From positions 41,352,333 through 41,416,332 of the forward strand of contig NC_092686.1 in the NCBI RefSeq assembly GCF_964275005.1: a DNA stretch of 64,000 nt, written 5' to 3'. Shown one piece after another: positions 25,901 through 41,688 of this stretch. Made by a program: the position numbers and the translations under genes. The DNA comes from Diadema setosum. Taxonomy: Eukaryota > Echinodermata > Echinoidea > Diadematoida > Diadematidae. The number at the start of each line of letters is the position of its first letter. The stretch's first letter is position 1. A model generated the notes under the pieces. That model made no database searches and had not been told where the DNA came from. It was given only the letters and a program-made list of their open reading frames with translations.

Positions 25901-28900
25901 AGTCAACTGGTGTCATCGGAGATGTTGAAGCGCCCTGTCAGACTGATACAAAGTGGAGAGTGATGGTGACGAAGAGAATACTGACAGCGTGACGGCAGAC
26001 CGCTCAACGGACGGCCCAGTCACACTGACGAGATCGACAAATGACATGTAGACGAGGACCTCATTCGTCGACCGAGAGTAATCATTTAAGAGGAATGACT
26101 TTAATTTACGTTTGAAGACATTTCAAGAGATGTAGTAATCTGATATGTTAAGGGGCTTGTGAACATACTTGTATCTTTAGCGAAAACTGTTCGAGTACGT
26201 GGACAGTATAGGCCCCTATAAATCACTCTGTCGAGTAAATTATATATGAACCAAATGGCTTCTTTTGAACATGTATTGTGTTGAAAAGTTCATAGTAATT
26301 CTTTTCCAGGCAAAATGTGTACATGAAAATTCTAATGTTAAAAGCATGTGATGGGAAATGTAAACAGTATGTGCGAATGCTTCTATGTTTCCTGAGAAAA
26401 GAGAAGAGAAGTCTCGCTCTACCACGTCTTCATACCACAACGCCTACGGATATCTTTGTTTCACATTGTTGGTGGGGAAAAGAAAAGAAAAGAAAAGAGA
26501 AGTCTCACTTCATGGGAGATGTTCAGATCCCGCTCGACACCACGACGCCTACGGATGTCTAGGCTGAAGGTGGGTTTGAATGTCTTATAGGGCCGATAGA
26601 GCACCAACAGTAAGTGCAGATTAATTGGCACGCTATCTTTTGAAGAGAAACAATACTTTGTTTCACACAAGATGAAAAAGCAGAAAGACAACTGATAATC
26701 ATCCGCTCATGTGAAATCAAGCAGAAGTTTTTCAAAACATTTCAAGAGGCATCTTGGTGAGTTACAGTCTGTTAAACATGCCAATATACTGTGAGAAACA
26801 AATTGCAATAGGCCACCTGCAATACAGCCTCGCATTTTAGACATCACAAAAACTTGTGAAATCAAGCAGAAGTTTTTCAAAACATTTCAAGAGGCATCTT
26901 GGTGAGTTACAGTCTGTTAAACATGCCAATATACTGTGAGAAACAAATTGCAATAGGCCACCTGCAATACAGCCTCGCATTTTAGACATCACAAAAACTT
27001 TGATCAATACGTCCCACATATACACGGTGATGGAGAGGGAAAATAATAAACAACAACATTGCAAGATTAATGCATTTCTTCCAAGACAACAGATAGGAAC
27101 TGATTCCACGTAAAATACATAAACATGTATTTTGATTTTTTTTTTCCATGCATTTTTCCCATATCATTACACACAATCATTACACACGTATACTTGATAT
27201 GGTGTTCAGCTCACTGTGTGCAGACTGAGCACGACCCGATAATTCAGAACCTCTGCCTGAGAAAGGATTGTAGCCTATCCCGCGAGTCAAAAAGAAGCTT
27301 TCTTATCATCTCGTGCATCCTGTACTCTATGTGCAATGCACTCATCGCAAGAGACAAGCTTGCCTTCACCCAAACTGTTTAGATATTGCCACTGGAAGAC
27401 TCTGATGATCGCAGTGGCTGTGCACCTAAAAGAACGCTGGTCTGACCTCAGGATGTCTATCCAGTTTAGTCGTGGAGGAGATCTGTGTGCCGATCCGTGC
27501 AATGTACGTAGGCTCAATCGCGTGCTTCACTGAAGACGCAGATGCTGCCCTGTCTTGAAAGAGATCGAGGGTATAGATCTAGACCAATTTCAGCAGGTTA
27601 CACTGAATCATCACTTGCTGGCAGGTGATATTACCCGCTGCCAGCGTACCCTGATTCACACATTGGATGCAAACAGGATGGCGGCCATTAGTGGAAACAA
27701 CCAATATGTGGGCATGGGGGCATAACATGCATGGCCAGGCCCAAGTGTTAAGGAGTATCGAGCATAAAGAAGACAATTAGAGTAAATAGTAGTTCCACTC
27801 CTATTTGGAATTGAGGTTCGATCCTAAACAGGTCATTGAAAAAATGCCCAAAATTGCCTGACGTAATGACCCAAACTTAATTGGATGACAATAGCAAGTT
27901 GCAAGACACAGGGTTGCTTCATGTGGAATGAATGTTATGCCGCACAGTATGTCGCTTTCCAGATGGTCCATGACGTCACTGTATGCTCCAGGACCATGAG
28001 TCATTCACCGGAACCATACATCCCACGAGCAAGAGCTTGACACTGACCAACACAGGCCCGCCAGCTCGAAACTAGGTAGCATTGCCCGTGAGCTTGATAC
28101 TTAGGCAAACCAGGCCCATAAGAGTCCGACACATGGGGGGAGGGGGAGGTCCACAAAGACCTCAACTGAATAGATTAAGCTTTTTGATGTAATACATTTA
28201 TTAATCTCGTGGGCCTTGCATGTTTTCCTCGAGTGTCGAGCTCGCGGACAGCACAGCTTATGGGCCTATTATATTTGATGTCGAGTTCATTGACCTTGTT
28301 CATCTAGTGTTTAGGTCACGGGATGTATGACTCGTGGGTTGTGTAACTCAGGGGCTTTATACGACTCTGGTTGTTTGACTCGTGACGTACATCTGATGAG
28401 GTGGGCCTGTTGTTTTCTGGTTAGCATCTGTCACCCTTTCATCCAGTTCAAGGAACTTTGCCATATGCCTGTTCACAAACTATTAAGCATCAACCAAAAC
28501 CACAGGTACTCCTCTCCCCACCTTCCATGTTTAAGCGTACAAATTTTGTCCAGTGCAAATTGGATAATGTTGCACATAATTTCATGCAAGCTAGTCTGCA
28601 TAACTAACCCAAACATAAATATTATATTTGAGGTCACTGCCATCACTGAAGACACGTAAGCTTCATTTCTGAAGTAATTGATCGCTCACATTCCTGAGAC
28701 CAGTTACTATGAACCAATGCCTTGTGGAATGTGGATACATACTTGATTATAACGCCAAGGCGTGATTTGTACATGATTAAACATTTCGGATTAAACCAAT
28801 GATGCCAAACATCAATAATTGTAATCCTACACAAATTTTGATTTTCTAAAAGTCTGACCTCACATTGTCCTTAGAGGTCAAAGTTGGATATACACAAGGT

Positions 28901-31900
28901 AATGACCAATGTTCTGTGGAATGAGAAGACACTTCTTGTAGTATAAATGCTAATAGCATAATGCATGATTGCACACCAGGTATACAGTTAACCATTGAAT
29001 ATACATCAAATATCAATATTTTGATATTTTGAGGTCATTGACCTGTCACAGTCCTCAGAGGTCAAAGGCAGAGGCGTGTAAATAACTTCCCTTGATCTGA
29101 GGAATAGGAAAACGATTCAGTTGTAACACAAATTAATTTTTAGGACATCGTTATGTTTATCATCAACAAATTGCACCAAATATCAAAATTCTGATAATTT
29201 TAGGTCATTGACCTCAGGAGGTCATTAGAGGTCAAAGGTAGAAACCTGTCAAGGATCTATGGAACATGAAGACAATTCCACTGTAACAAAAATGAGTTTT
29301 TAGTACATCACTACCATATTCAACATTAATCAATGACGCAAAATATCAATTTTTATCAAATTTTGAGGTCATTGACCTCTAGAGGTCATCAGAGGTGAAA
29401 GGTAGAAAGCTGTCAGGGTTCTATGGAACATGAAGACAATTCCACTGTAACAAAAATGAGTTTTTAGTACATCATTACCATATTTAACATTAATCAATGA
29501 CGCAAAATATCAATTTTTATCAAATTTTGAGGTCATTGACCTCTAGAGGTCATCAGAGGTGAAAGGTAGAAACCTGTCAGGGTTCTATGGAACATGAAGA
29601 CAATTCCACTGTAACAAAAATGAGTTTTTAGTACATCATTACCATATTTATCATTAATCAATGACGCAAAATATCAATTTTTATCAAATTTTGAGGTCAT
29701 TGACCTCTAGAGGTCATCAGAGGTCAAAGGTAGAAACCTGTCAGGGTTCTATGGAACATGAAGACAATTCCACTGTAACAAAAATGAGTTTTTAGTACAT
29801 CATTAGCCCCACCATATTTATCATTAATCAATGACGCAAAATATCAATTTTTATCAAATTTTGAGGTCATTGACCTTTGGAGTTCATCAGACTTACCTCC
29901 CGATCTTAAAATGAATCTTATAACATGTACTAACACTGGTGAAAGTTTCATGCTTTGGTCAAATTTTGCACAATTTTTCGGCTTATCTGCTCTACTATAC
30001 AGAAGACAGTGCTCTTCTTTGTATAGCGGCTAGTCTCGATTCAGAAGTACAGGGATATAAAAACGAGACCAAATATATTGGTTAAAAATTCATTTATTAT
30101 GACTAAGCTACTCATTTGTAAATGCTATCATAGCTTGATAAGCATATCTATGCCCGACAAACAAAGTGACACCAAAAAGGTTTTGCCACCTCAGGTGGTA
30201 CCAATATCTGGCCTGGCCCATGGACTAAAAAGGGCATTTACCCCGCCCCTACGGAAGTGTTGGGGCAGAGAATCATTTGCCCCCCCCCCCCCCCAAGCAA
30301 TTCCCGAGATGAGGACAAATCTCGAACTTTCTTTATGGAAAATTGTCCAAATACCGCCAGAACTATGCATCAGATCGCTGCATTGCAATCATAAACATGA
30401 AAAAGCTCCGCTACTGGATCCCTTTCGATAGACTTTGTACACTTTTGAGATTGAGGTATTTCCTAATATTCTATCAAAGAGTGTGCAGCAGATCTTTCAC
30501 TTACAAAAGCTCCCTCATATGCAGAGGCGCGATGGGGGGGGGGGGGGATGGTTCCCCCATAAAAGTATTGGGGACAAGCATATCATTTTGCTCCTCCTCG
30601 TAACTCCCGAGATGTGGAAATGTTCTTACTTAGAAAACTCTTAGAAAGAATTCTTAGAAAACTGTCTAAATATTTCACCCAAAGATGGCTGAATTTCAAT
30701 TCTGAAAATACATAATCTCCCTCGCGTAAGAGGGGGATAGGCCTACCCCCTCCCATACCCTCCCCATTCAGTCCTTTCTACTTAATACACTTTGGATTGA
30801 CAAATTTTAAATTGTTTCATCTAAAGTGTGCGCCAGGTCTGTTACTTCAGTTAAAAAAAAAAATGCAAAAGTTCCGTGGGTGGGAGGAGATATCTAGATA
30901 CATGTACTTTCCATTAACGGAGGGTTTCTCCCCCCCCCCCCCCCCCAAAAAAAAAAAAAAAATGGTATACACTTCTGGGATTGAAATTTTCCCACATTAC
31001 CTCATAAATTTGTTTATGAGATATTTTCATCTGAATTCTAAAAATGCAAAGGCACCCTCTGTGCAGGGGCGTCGATCCTGGAGGACGGGGGGCGCGGACG
31101 GGGGAGGGGGAGGGGCAAACACATCATTTTGATCCCCAGTGATTCCCGAAATGAGGAAAATTTTCTTGAGTTTTTTGATAGAAAACTGTCCAAATATCTT
31201 ATCCAAAGTGTGCACCACATTGCAGAATTTCATTTCTGAAAATGCACAAAAAAAAAGAAGAAAAAATCTCGCGTGGGAGGGGGATACCCCCTCCCCTTTC
31301 TGTCCTTTTCTTTTTTAGCTCACCTGAGCCAAAGGCTCAAGTGAGCTATTGCGATCGCCCTTCGTCCGTCGTGCGTCGTGCGTCGTGCGTCGTGCGTAAA
31401 CTTTTTACATTTTCATCTTCTTCTTGAAAACCCCAGAACCGATTTTCATCAAACTTGGCAGGTAGCATCCCTAGGGGGTTAGGAACTCAATTTGTAAAAA
31501 TGGGCACCATGCCCCACCCAGGGGGCCCCCAGGGGGCCCAAGCCCCCCAAAATTAAGGAATCTGTAAAAATCTTCTTCTCTAGAACCAGAAGTGATAGAG
31601 CTAAGTTAATACTATGAGTTAGTACATTGATGACTGTAGTTTCAAGTTTGTTCATGGCAGGATCAGGGGTGCCCCCCTTGGGACCCAGGGGAGGGGGTGG
31701 GGAGGGGTTCTAATGGGGCCTAAATTGTACATTTTCATCTTCTTCTTGAGAACCCCATGACCTATTTTCACCAAACTTGGCAGGTAGCATCCCTAGGGGG
31801 TTAGGAACTCAATTTGTTAAAATGGGCACCATGCCCCACCCAGGGGGCACCCAGGGGGGCAAAACCCCCCAAAATTAAGGAATCTTTAAAAATGTTCTTC

Positions 31901-34900
31901 TCTAGAACCAGAAGTGATGGAGCTAAGTTAATACTATGAGTTAGTACATTGATGACTGTAGTTTCAAGTTTTTTCATGGCAGAATCAGGGGTGCCCCCCT
32001 TGGGACCCATGGGAGGGGGGTGAGGAGGGGTCCTAATGGGGCCTAAATTGTACATTATCTTCTTCTTTAGAACCCCATGACCCATTTTCACCAAACTTGG
32101 CAGGTAGCATCTCTAAGGGGTTAGGATTTCAATTTGTTAAAATGGGCACCATGCCCCACCCAGGGGGCCACCAGGGGGGCCCAAACCCCCAAAATGAAGG
32201 AATCTTTAAAAATCTTCTCTAGAATCAGAAGTTATAGAGCTAAGATAATACTATGAGTGAGTACATTAATGACTGTAGTTTTGAGTTTGTACATAGGAGA
32301 TCCAGGGGTGCCCTTCTTGGGGGCAGGGGTGGGGGGGGGGGTGGTTGGGAAGGTCCAAATGGGGGCCTGAATTGTACATTTTCATCTTCTTCCTGAAAAC
32401 CTCATGATGGATTTTCGTCAAACTTGGCAGGTAGCATCCCTAGGGGGTCAGGATCTAAATTTATCAAAATGGGCACCATGCCCCACCCAGAGGACCCCAG
32501 GGGGCCCAATCCCAATGATTAAGGAATCTTAAAAAATTTGGGCCCTTATTGTACATTTTCATCTTCTACTTGAGAATGCCTGGTCAAATTTTGGTAGAGC
32601 TGTGAATAATTTAGATTAGTGACTGCGTGAAAGGTGAACTTGCGATACTCAGGTGAGCGCTATGGACCCGCGGGTCTCTTGTTTCTTTTTAGATTGACAG
32701 ATTCCCAAATGTTTTATCATAATTGTGCACCAGGTCCGTCACTTCAGTTACAAAAAAAAAGAACACAAAAGATCCACCGGGGTGGGAGGGGATATCTTCT
32801 TTCAATCAACCCTTTCCCCGCTTTGTTTCCCACTACAAACTTTAGTACACTTTGTTGATTGACAGCTTTCCGAATTTTCCATCAAAACTTTTCATTTGTA
32901 TTTGTATTCTAAGAATGCAAAAGCCCACTCGTATGCAGGGACGTCGATCCTGGAGGACGGGGGGGGGGGGGGAAGCAAACATGTCATTTTGTCCCCCAAT
33001 AATTCCCGAAATGAGGAAAATTTTCTTGCGATTTGTCAAAATATCTTATCCAAAGTGTGTATCAGATTGCTGAATTTCAATTTAAAAAATGCAAAATCTC
33101 TTGTGCAAACCCTTCCCCTCTGTGCCCCTTTCCCGAGCCTTAGTACACTTTTCAGATATACAAAAAATTCTGAATAGATTCAAGATTCAACTTTATTTTC
33201 ACTTCCATCAAATAAACAAAGAAATTATATACATTGCATAATTATATGTACAGTATTTGTAATACTTGCAGAACGTAATTTGACAATGTACATGTGAAAA
33301 TGAGAAGTAGATGCAATTACATCTTTGTTAATATATACATAAAGCGTATAATACAAGTCAACTAAGGATGAGGATGGAAGTGGAGGGTCCCACTAAGAAG
33401 CAGAGCTTAAACGATATGGGACCCTCAGAAAATACACAAGACAGCAATATAAAACAAAATAAAATGAACCGATACATGTCAACTGACATCAAGACGATTG
33501 GGAAGGGAAAAAGAAAGAAAAAGAAAAAAAAAGAGAAAAAAAAGGAAAGAAAGGGGAAAAACTACAGCACGTGCCTTCGTGGACGCAAGCAATCTAGATT
33601 CCATAATGTGAAATAAGTGATAAAATATAAGCTGGATTGAATATAATGCAAAACATTTTTATACGTAATTATGTTGGTAAGAATGCAGGAGAAAGAGAGA
33701 ATAGACACATCGTTATATTTAGAACACAGACAGGAACATAAGGAGGACTTATGTAAAAAAGAGTGATGATTTGACTGAGATGATAAAGGGAAACTAACTC
33801 GGTTGGATGTTGTAAGATTTCAATAAAAATAATTTTAATTTATTCTTGAAGGAGTTCAGAGATTGAGCTGTTGTAATATTGTTGTGAAGTGAATTCCAAT
33901 ATTTTGGCCCGTCGTAGATGAATGTGTTTTGAGCCAACAAAGTTCTCAGAAATGGCAAATGGAAGTCATTTGATCGCCGTGTTGGATAATTGTGAACGGA
34001 TTGATTTCTTTGAAACATTGTTTCAAATATGTTTGGAAGATTATTTTTGTTATACATAAATTGTCCTAGATTAAACAAATACAAATCATTAATTTTCAAT
34101 ATTTTATGCTCATAAAATAGTGGGTCAGTATGGGACAAAAATGCAGTATGACATATGACACGGAGTGATTTCTTTGTAATAAAAGCAATTTATTCAAAAA
34201 TGTTTTATAAGTATTTCCCCACGCGAGAATACCGTAATTTAGATATGGCAATGTTGTTATAGTACAAGCAGGGACGACAAAGGAAAACAAAACTTAAGCT
34301 TATTAATTATACCAATATTACGTGAAATGATTTTACATATACTGTCAATATGAAATTTCCATGAAAGCTTATTGTCAACTGTTATTCCAAGAAATTTTAC
34401 ATGGGAAACATTTTCGAGTGGAATACCATCTAAAACAATATCAACATATTGTGAGTGCACAAGATTGTGAGTGCACAAGATTTATCACTTATTGTGAGTG
34501 CACAAGATTTATCAGAAATTGTGAGTGCACAAGATTTATCACTTATATTCCGAAAACTCGAAAGTTCCTTCATGTACAAGGGGAATATCCCCTTTTAATC
34601 AATCCTTTCTTCGCTCACTGCCCCCATCACAGATCAGTTTTTTTCCCCAAAAATATTCCATCAAATTGATATGCGTATACGAGATAATTATCTCAATTTC
34701 AACTTTAAAAAGGCAAAAGCTCCCTCGTACGGGAAGGGTGGTGATAGCACTCGCCCATGCCTTCTCCCTACTCGTCCGTCCCGTCCCCCCTCCCCCGCCC
34801 CCATGCATACACATTGAACATAATATGACCCCGTTTACAGAGCGAGGCTCGGCCGCGGCTCGGCCCAGCCCCGCTTCATGCAGTGTAAACGCGCAAAAGG

Positions 34901-37900
34901 CCAAATGCGGGGCCAAAATTGGCCTCGCATTTGGCCTCGCTCTGGAGGTGGTCTCGGCCTTTTCTCAGTGTAAACGCAACCTGGGCCAAATGCGCGGCCA
35001 ATTTTAGTCTGGCCTCCAAACCCTCTGCCCTTACTACTAGTATTTCGCTATTCAGGATATTAATCCCCTCAACGTCGAAAGCTAGTATAGTTTAAGGTGG
35101 TTTTGTCCTGCAAAGGATTTTTCCTTCGGCAAAGGCCTTTGCCCGAACGGCAACTTCGTCGCCACGGAATCCAGTTGGCAAAGGGTCTGAAAACCAGACT
35201 ATATCAAATTGCGTTTGTTTCAGTGCCGTTTATAAAGAGAGTCTGGCAAACTCGGTTTTTGGCTTATGTGTTTTGAAGCCTGTGATTGGTCAAAAGCTGG
35301 TCCCGTGATCTACAGGCGCCATGTCGTTACCAAAGTCAATCACGCGGGCGCGAGCAAAGCTCATACGCAGTGCCCATTGTTCATTACGCGCAGCTACGCG
35401 CTAATTTTGTTTGCCTTTGGGAAGTCCCCAATATCAGTCACGGTCATGGTCATGGGGATAATGAATTGTCATTACCGTTGTCTACTTTATTGAAGTAGAA
35501 GGTTTATAATATATTTTAAAATTATTTTGATATCTTTCTGCGATAAACCGAAGATTTGTCATGCCTTAATTCCTGTCCAGCATGGCGTTGCTTGAACCGA
35601 CCTGACTCAAGTGTAATAATGCACCGCTTTCCGACAGATCCAAAACGAAGGAAAAAAAAAAGGTGGGAAATCAGAGTGCGACGGGAAAACTATCGTGATT
35701 TGTTTTCTTTGGATTACTCGCGGTGTCTTTCAGACTATCTAAGTGTTGATTTACATTAGTACGTCACTGCCAAAACGTACGAAGTGTCGCCTGAGGCATT
35801 TGTTTTGGTCGTCCGTCCGTCCGTCCGTCTGCCCTTCATTCCGTAATCAATTTTGTGGACACCGTTTGTAATGAAACTTGACATGTATGCATGTGTGAGT
35901 GTTCGAAGCTTTGTCTTTAGCTTATAAACTTTTATGTAAACACGCTCAAAGTGAAAGGCCAAAATCATGTACGTAATAGTTAAATTCTTAAAATATTACT
36001 ATTTCCCCCATATCGATATGCAATTTTTGAAGGTAAGTACATGTACTTCCAGACCAAACTTACTGCGGCGACCGTGATTCTCTTGTGATTTATTATTATT
36101 CTTTTTTTTGGGGGGGGGGGGGAGGTGAGGGTCATGGGAGGGGGGCAAAGGTCAAGGATCAATGTCAGTGTTAAAGTGTTAAAATTTTACTATATACTGT
36201 TCAAATATTATTACCCAGTTCCTCCATACCTTGGATATTACCCAATGCAAACACGGTATTTGCATGCCATCATTACTACACAGTTACGCGTAGGGATATA
36301 TTTTGGCCATGATGGTCAAAGGTCGAGTGAAAATAGTAAGATGACAAGATTTTCCACATATTTTGAAAATAACCACTCAAAGTATTGTCATGAAAATAGA
36401 AAGGTCGACTTACGAGTAAAAACAAATACTCAAATTTCTTAATACTTGCTCTCTTAAACAATAAAAGTCATCCATTCACACCTAGTTCAAGGAAAGTAAA
36501 CATTCGACGCATTAAATTTTATGACAAACATGCCATTTATTTTCTGTCAATAATATGAAACTGTTGTGTAACATCGTCAAGACGTACTCAACGCCTGCTA
36601 AAAGAACTATGTAATATGGCTGGGGTATACCGGTAGCCATTTGGACAATTTTTATTTGTTTTTTGTTTTGTTTTTTACTTATTTATTAAATGGTCCTGAT
36701 CGTAGTTTATATTTAGTACGAATGTCACTTAGGATAACCCTCATTATCATGTTATCCAGGTATTTGTGCTTTCGTTCAATTACAGGTCTTTTTAAAAATT
36801 ATTTCTAAACAATTTGAGATCATTTTACATAACTTAATACGCACTTGCGGATGAAGTTTCATGTTGTACATTGTACATCGTATTCCTTTTGAATTACATA
36901 CTATTAGGCCTTCATGTCAGTTTCATACATAACTATACTTTATGGTACTAGATGGTAATTGATGGTTATTCATGTGCAAAACAGTAATAACTGTGGAATT
37001 CGTCAATCGCCTGAGCACTGATAGAATTGTAAATTTAGATATCATTGTGTTATACAATGGTCATGTTCCCTGGACAGCTTGCTAAATACAATATAGCATA
37101 CAGTCTAGTGAAAGTTTACGACACGGCATACTGTGAATTCTTCTTTTATTTATACAGCAATAATTTCTCATATTTATATTTAGGAATTATGTCCTTGAGA
37201 CAGCTTCCCTATTATCTATATACCTGAGTGCTTGTGTCTACAATGAAATAGTCTATTTGAATGTGTAAAAATGATTGATTGTCGGCTTCGTTCAACATGG
37301 ATGGAATGACAGAATGCAGTCAGACCGCAACGCTGCTGTTAATGAGCTCAAATCAAAAATTTATCGTACGCGCAGGTTTTTGCGCATGTCCTTCTCAGCA
37401 CCCGAAATTTTGCGAGATAATTCAGAGACAAAGTGCATGGTCTCCGAGATTCACTTATTGACGACATGAAGATCTACTATCCGCGACTAATTGACATGGT
37501 TTGTGAATATTTGAAATAAATCATACCTTTTAATGCTTACATTATATAAAATGAGCTTATGATACCATTATAAATATCTCTGCAATATATCGATATTTTC
37601 CAAACGACCCTGAGACAAATTAGAACAAGGCTTTCTATTTATTGCCAACCCGACCCGTTCATAGGTTGAATCACCACATGAATGATAGTCAACGTTTTAG
37701 ATATACTTGTTATATGATAGCACAGTAAGAACTGAATTGGTCCCTCACTTAGAAAACAATAAAAATTGAAAGTCTCGTCGAGTAAAAATCATAGTGTGGC
37801 AATTTGAGATACATGAATGATCATGCGCTCCCAGGGTGTCATTAGATAAATTACTCAGCGATGTATACAGTGGATTAATAAGGAATGATTATTCTAATAC

Positions 37901-40900
37901 CAAATAGAGAGCCCCCAAAGAACTCATGTGCGCAAACTTAGTGTGGGTATGCTATCTATTAATGCACGCTACTCTATCTAGTAGCTTCTAGTTGTGCAAA
38001 CAAAGTTCAGGCCAAAGTTGAGCTGTCGATCAGAGTGGAGTGTTGTTTTTGTTGTTTACGTGGAGATCTTAGCTGCAGTTGCCTGAACCTGAGCGCGTAT
38101 ACATACATTGTGCGCGCGCACACACACACACCATAGGGTCCTACACTGTCATCTATACACAGTGTATTACTGTTATGTAGAGTACACGTTTACTGTCATT
38201 CCGCGAGGTTCGTTCAACTCTCCACTCGAAGGAATTAAAGTGAAAACTAAGTTCTGGTAAGGGCCTGAGAACCCGTCTGACACCATTTCATATTTGCTTG
38301 CAATATATCGAAAGAGTCTACAAAGAAACTTACCTGGCTGACGCGGTTTGCCGGAATGATGAGTCGTTTTGGAGTATTTTGAGAAAAATAATAAAAGTCG
38401 GTAGACCGACTTTTATTCCAGAAGGCTCCAGACTAACTCGGTCTTAGGGAAAACTCGACCCTATTTCAGACAATTTACACACAGTTCGTGATCGCCATGT
38501 TCATCAGTACTCTATACTACAGGTACCAAACGAGGCCTTGATGAGCAGACAGGAAAGTGCGTGCTTATCCTGTACAAAACAAATGGACAGTTGCTGAGAC
38601 GCGCGGTCTTTGAAGTTTTTGTTGTTGTTTATCAAGCGTCTTTGATGACAATGACAATGACAATGACAATGACAATGACAATGACAATGGTTTTTTTTAT
38701 TTTCTCATGTCACCCAACGTCAGGGTATTGAAGAAAATCAAAAATAAACACCGTAACAGATAAAATCAGTTAATTAATACATTAATACATTGTAAATTAC
38801 ATATATATACAGAAAATTGCATATTTACAAAATATACAAAATATACAGAATGGTGCAGGACCCAGAAGAGAGAAAGAGAGCGAGAGAGAGAGAGAGAGAG
38901 AGAGAGAAGGAAAGAGAAGGAAGACAAACAAAACAGTAAAAAAAAAGCAGGGCAACAATAACGCAGATAAAAGCAATTTCAATAATATAAAACTAAACAT
39001 TGTAAAAAGCTATATTTACATGAAAAAAAATACAAATAATGATATTAATAATTATTATTTCTTATGGAGCTTCATTATTTCCTTACAAAATTTAGCTAAA
39101 TTTATCAACTCACTACGATTTTGGGAATTAAATAACTGATTGCTTTTAGAGGTGCTTGAGAGGCGCACACTAATTTTGCATGCGCGCCAAAGAGGTTTTT
39201 GATGCGCGCGTTGTAACAACTCGGACCATTACTGCGAGTAGCCAGAACGCTACAACAGGCCGCTCCCATATGCATAGTACAACGCTGTACAATCCAGAGG
39301 GACAACCAATACAACTCATCCCGCCGTCAAGCACAGCGAGACCGAGTTATCTCCGAGTCCGAGTCTAGCCTGACCCCGTTCGGGTAAGTTCTGAGACTGA
39401 ACGTTTTTGGTTAATATTTCCCATTTTCGTCGTTACCCATCGAATATCTTGTTATTACAGCGTTATTCCGCACATTTCCTAGGCACACGTTCACATTTTG
39501 GAGCAAAATTTGACAACTTTTGCAGGCGTACCAGAACTTTCTTTGGGCTTTAACCAATCAGAAACGCGTATTCGCGGCAAACCGAAATCTCGTCAAAAAT
39601 TAACTGTACAACGCAATGATTTATTCGCCAACCTGACCCGTTCATAGGATCAGTCCACATAACGTCATTATGTTTTCATAGAATGATATTTCCTCTTTCA
39701 TTTTATACCTCTTCCATTTTGGTCCACCTTAATTTCGTTGGTCTAGTGTACCCCTTAAGAAAAATGAAAAATATGCAAATTTTGTGTTTTATAATTTCCT
39801 TGTTCAGTATATTTTATATGTCATAACCTTTTAAGTGGTCGAATTTTGTCAAAGTACAATTCTTCAGCTTTTTATCGATGTATAAATCATGAAGATTGAT
39901 AATGTCGTTTAGATTTACAGACACTCTAAAAATGTGGTCTCCCAGCTCATTACGTATTCATGTCCGCGAGGTCCATGCATACGCGTACGATAAATGCGAA
40001 GGCTTTTCAGGACGTTGCTGTCTGACTGGTCCCTCCCCCAACCTACACCCTTTCTCTCTCTCTCGTAGTGAGTTGATAAATTTAGCTAAATTTTGTAAGG
40101 AAATAATGAAGCTCCATAAGAAATAATAATTATTAATATCATTATTTGTATTTTTTTCATGTAAATACAGCTTTTTACAATGTTTAGTTTTATATTATTG
40201 AAATTGCTTTTATCTGCGTTATTGTTGCCCTGCTTTTTTTTTTAACTGCTTTGTTTGTCTTCCTTCTCTCTTTCCTTCTCTCTCTCTCTCTCACTCTCTT
40301 TCTCTCTTCTGGGTCCTGCACCATTCTGTATATTTTGTATATTTTGTAAATATGCAATTTTCTGTATATATATGTAATTTACAATGTATTAATGTATTAA
40401 TTAACTGATTTTATCTGTTACGGTGTTTATTTTTAATTCTCTTCAATACCCTGACGTTGGGTGACATGAGAAAATAAAAAAAAAACATTGTCATTGTCAT
40501 TGTCATTGTCATTGTCATTGTCAAAAAAGTCAAGCAACACAGTACCTTGCGCCTTTGGGACGCCTGCGCGTACTACGCTAACCCCCAAGCACATACGCTA
40601 AGCGCACTGTACGCTGGGTAACGACATGGCGTCCAATTTATGAGTTGGCCAGACTCTCTTTATATACTTATTTATATATTAATGATGTTATTGGTAAGCA
40701 AAAGAATATGTCAACATTTCAAATTATGCGTGACGGTCAAACACTCTCTAACCCTAGGGATGTAGCATGTTTGTTGCGACAGGGATTGTCGCCCCTACAA
40801 GGATTGTCGCCTCCTGCTCGGGGCGACAATCCGTGACGGGCGTTGGCGGCACGGATTGTCGCCCCCTACACGGATTGTCGCCTGGCGACAATCCGTGTAG

Positions 40901-41106
40901 GGGGCTGGCGGCACGGATTGTCGCCCGCCCTCGAAGCACATTTTGCTGGGTAATATCATTCTGGACATAATCATTGAAATACTAACACATAACTTACATG
41001 GCTACATTCATGCAAACATGCCATGTAAAAAGTCATGGTGAGGTTTCAAGGAAGTGTGTATGTGCGCGTGCACATGATAATTTAGTGTCCGTTTGTGCGT
41101 GTGTGT

Positions 41107-41144
<38 letters not shown>

Positions 41145-41642
41145 TATGGAAGAATGTGTTTATCATGTCAGTTTTTTGCGTATGTGTTTTTTAGCTGCGC
41201 GTGGGGAGGGATACCTAGTAAGCTGTTGCTGGCATAAACGTTGATATTGATTTTATCAGCAGCTTTGAATTTGATGAGTTTGTTTGGCAGATTTGTATAT
41301 GAATTCGGAGTGGAGCTTGCGTGCGGGCGGATGTTGCTTTTCTGCATACGGTCCATTATGTCTTCTTTATCATTATTGGGAAATCGTTTCATCAGGAAGG
41401 ATGTGGTATCGGTTCGGGTGTGCGTCGGTATGTGGGAAGGGGGTTACATTTCGTTATTGCAAAAGTTTGTTATTCTGAAGGCTCATTCGTCCGAAGGCTC
41501 ATTCGTCCGAAGGGTCATTATTCCGAAGGTTCGTTATTCCGAATTTCATTTTTGGATCAACGAACCACTAGGTATAGGGAATTGTGTGTTTCGGATAAAT
41601 GAAGCCTCGGAAAAAAAAACGAAACTTCGGAATAACGAACCT

Positions 41643-41688
<46 letters not shown>
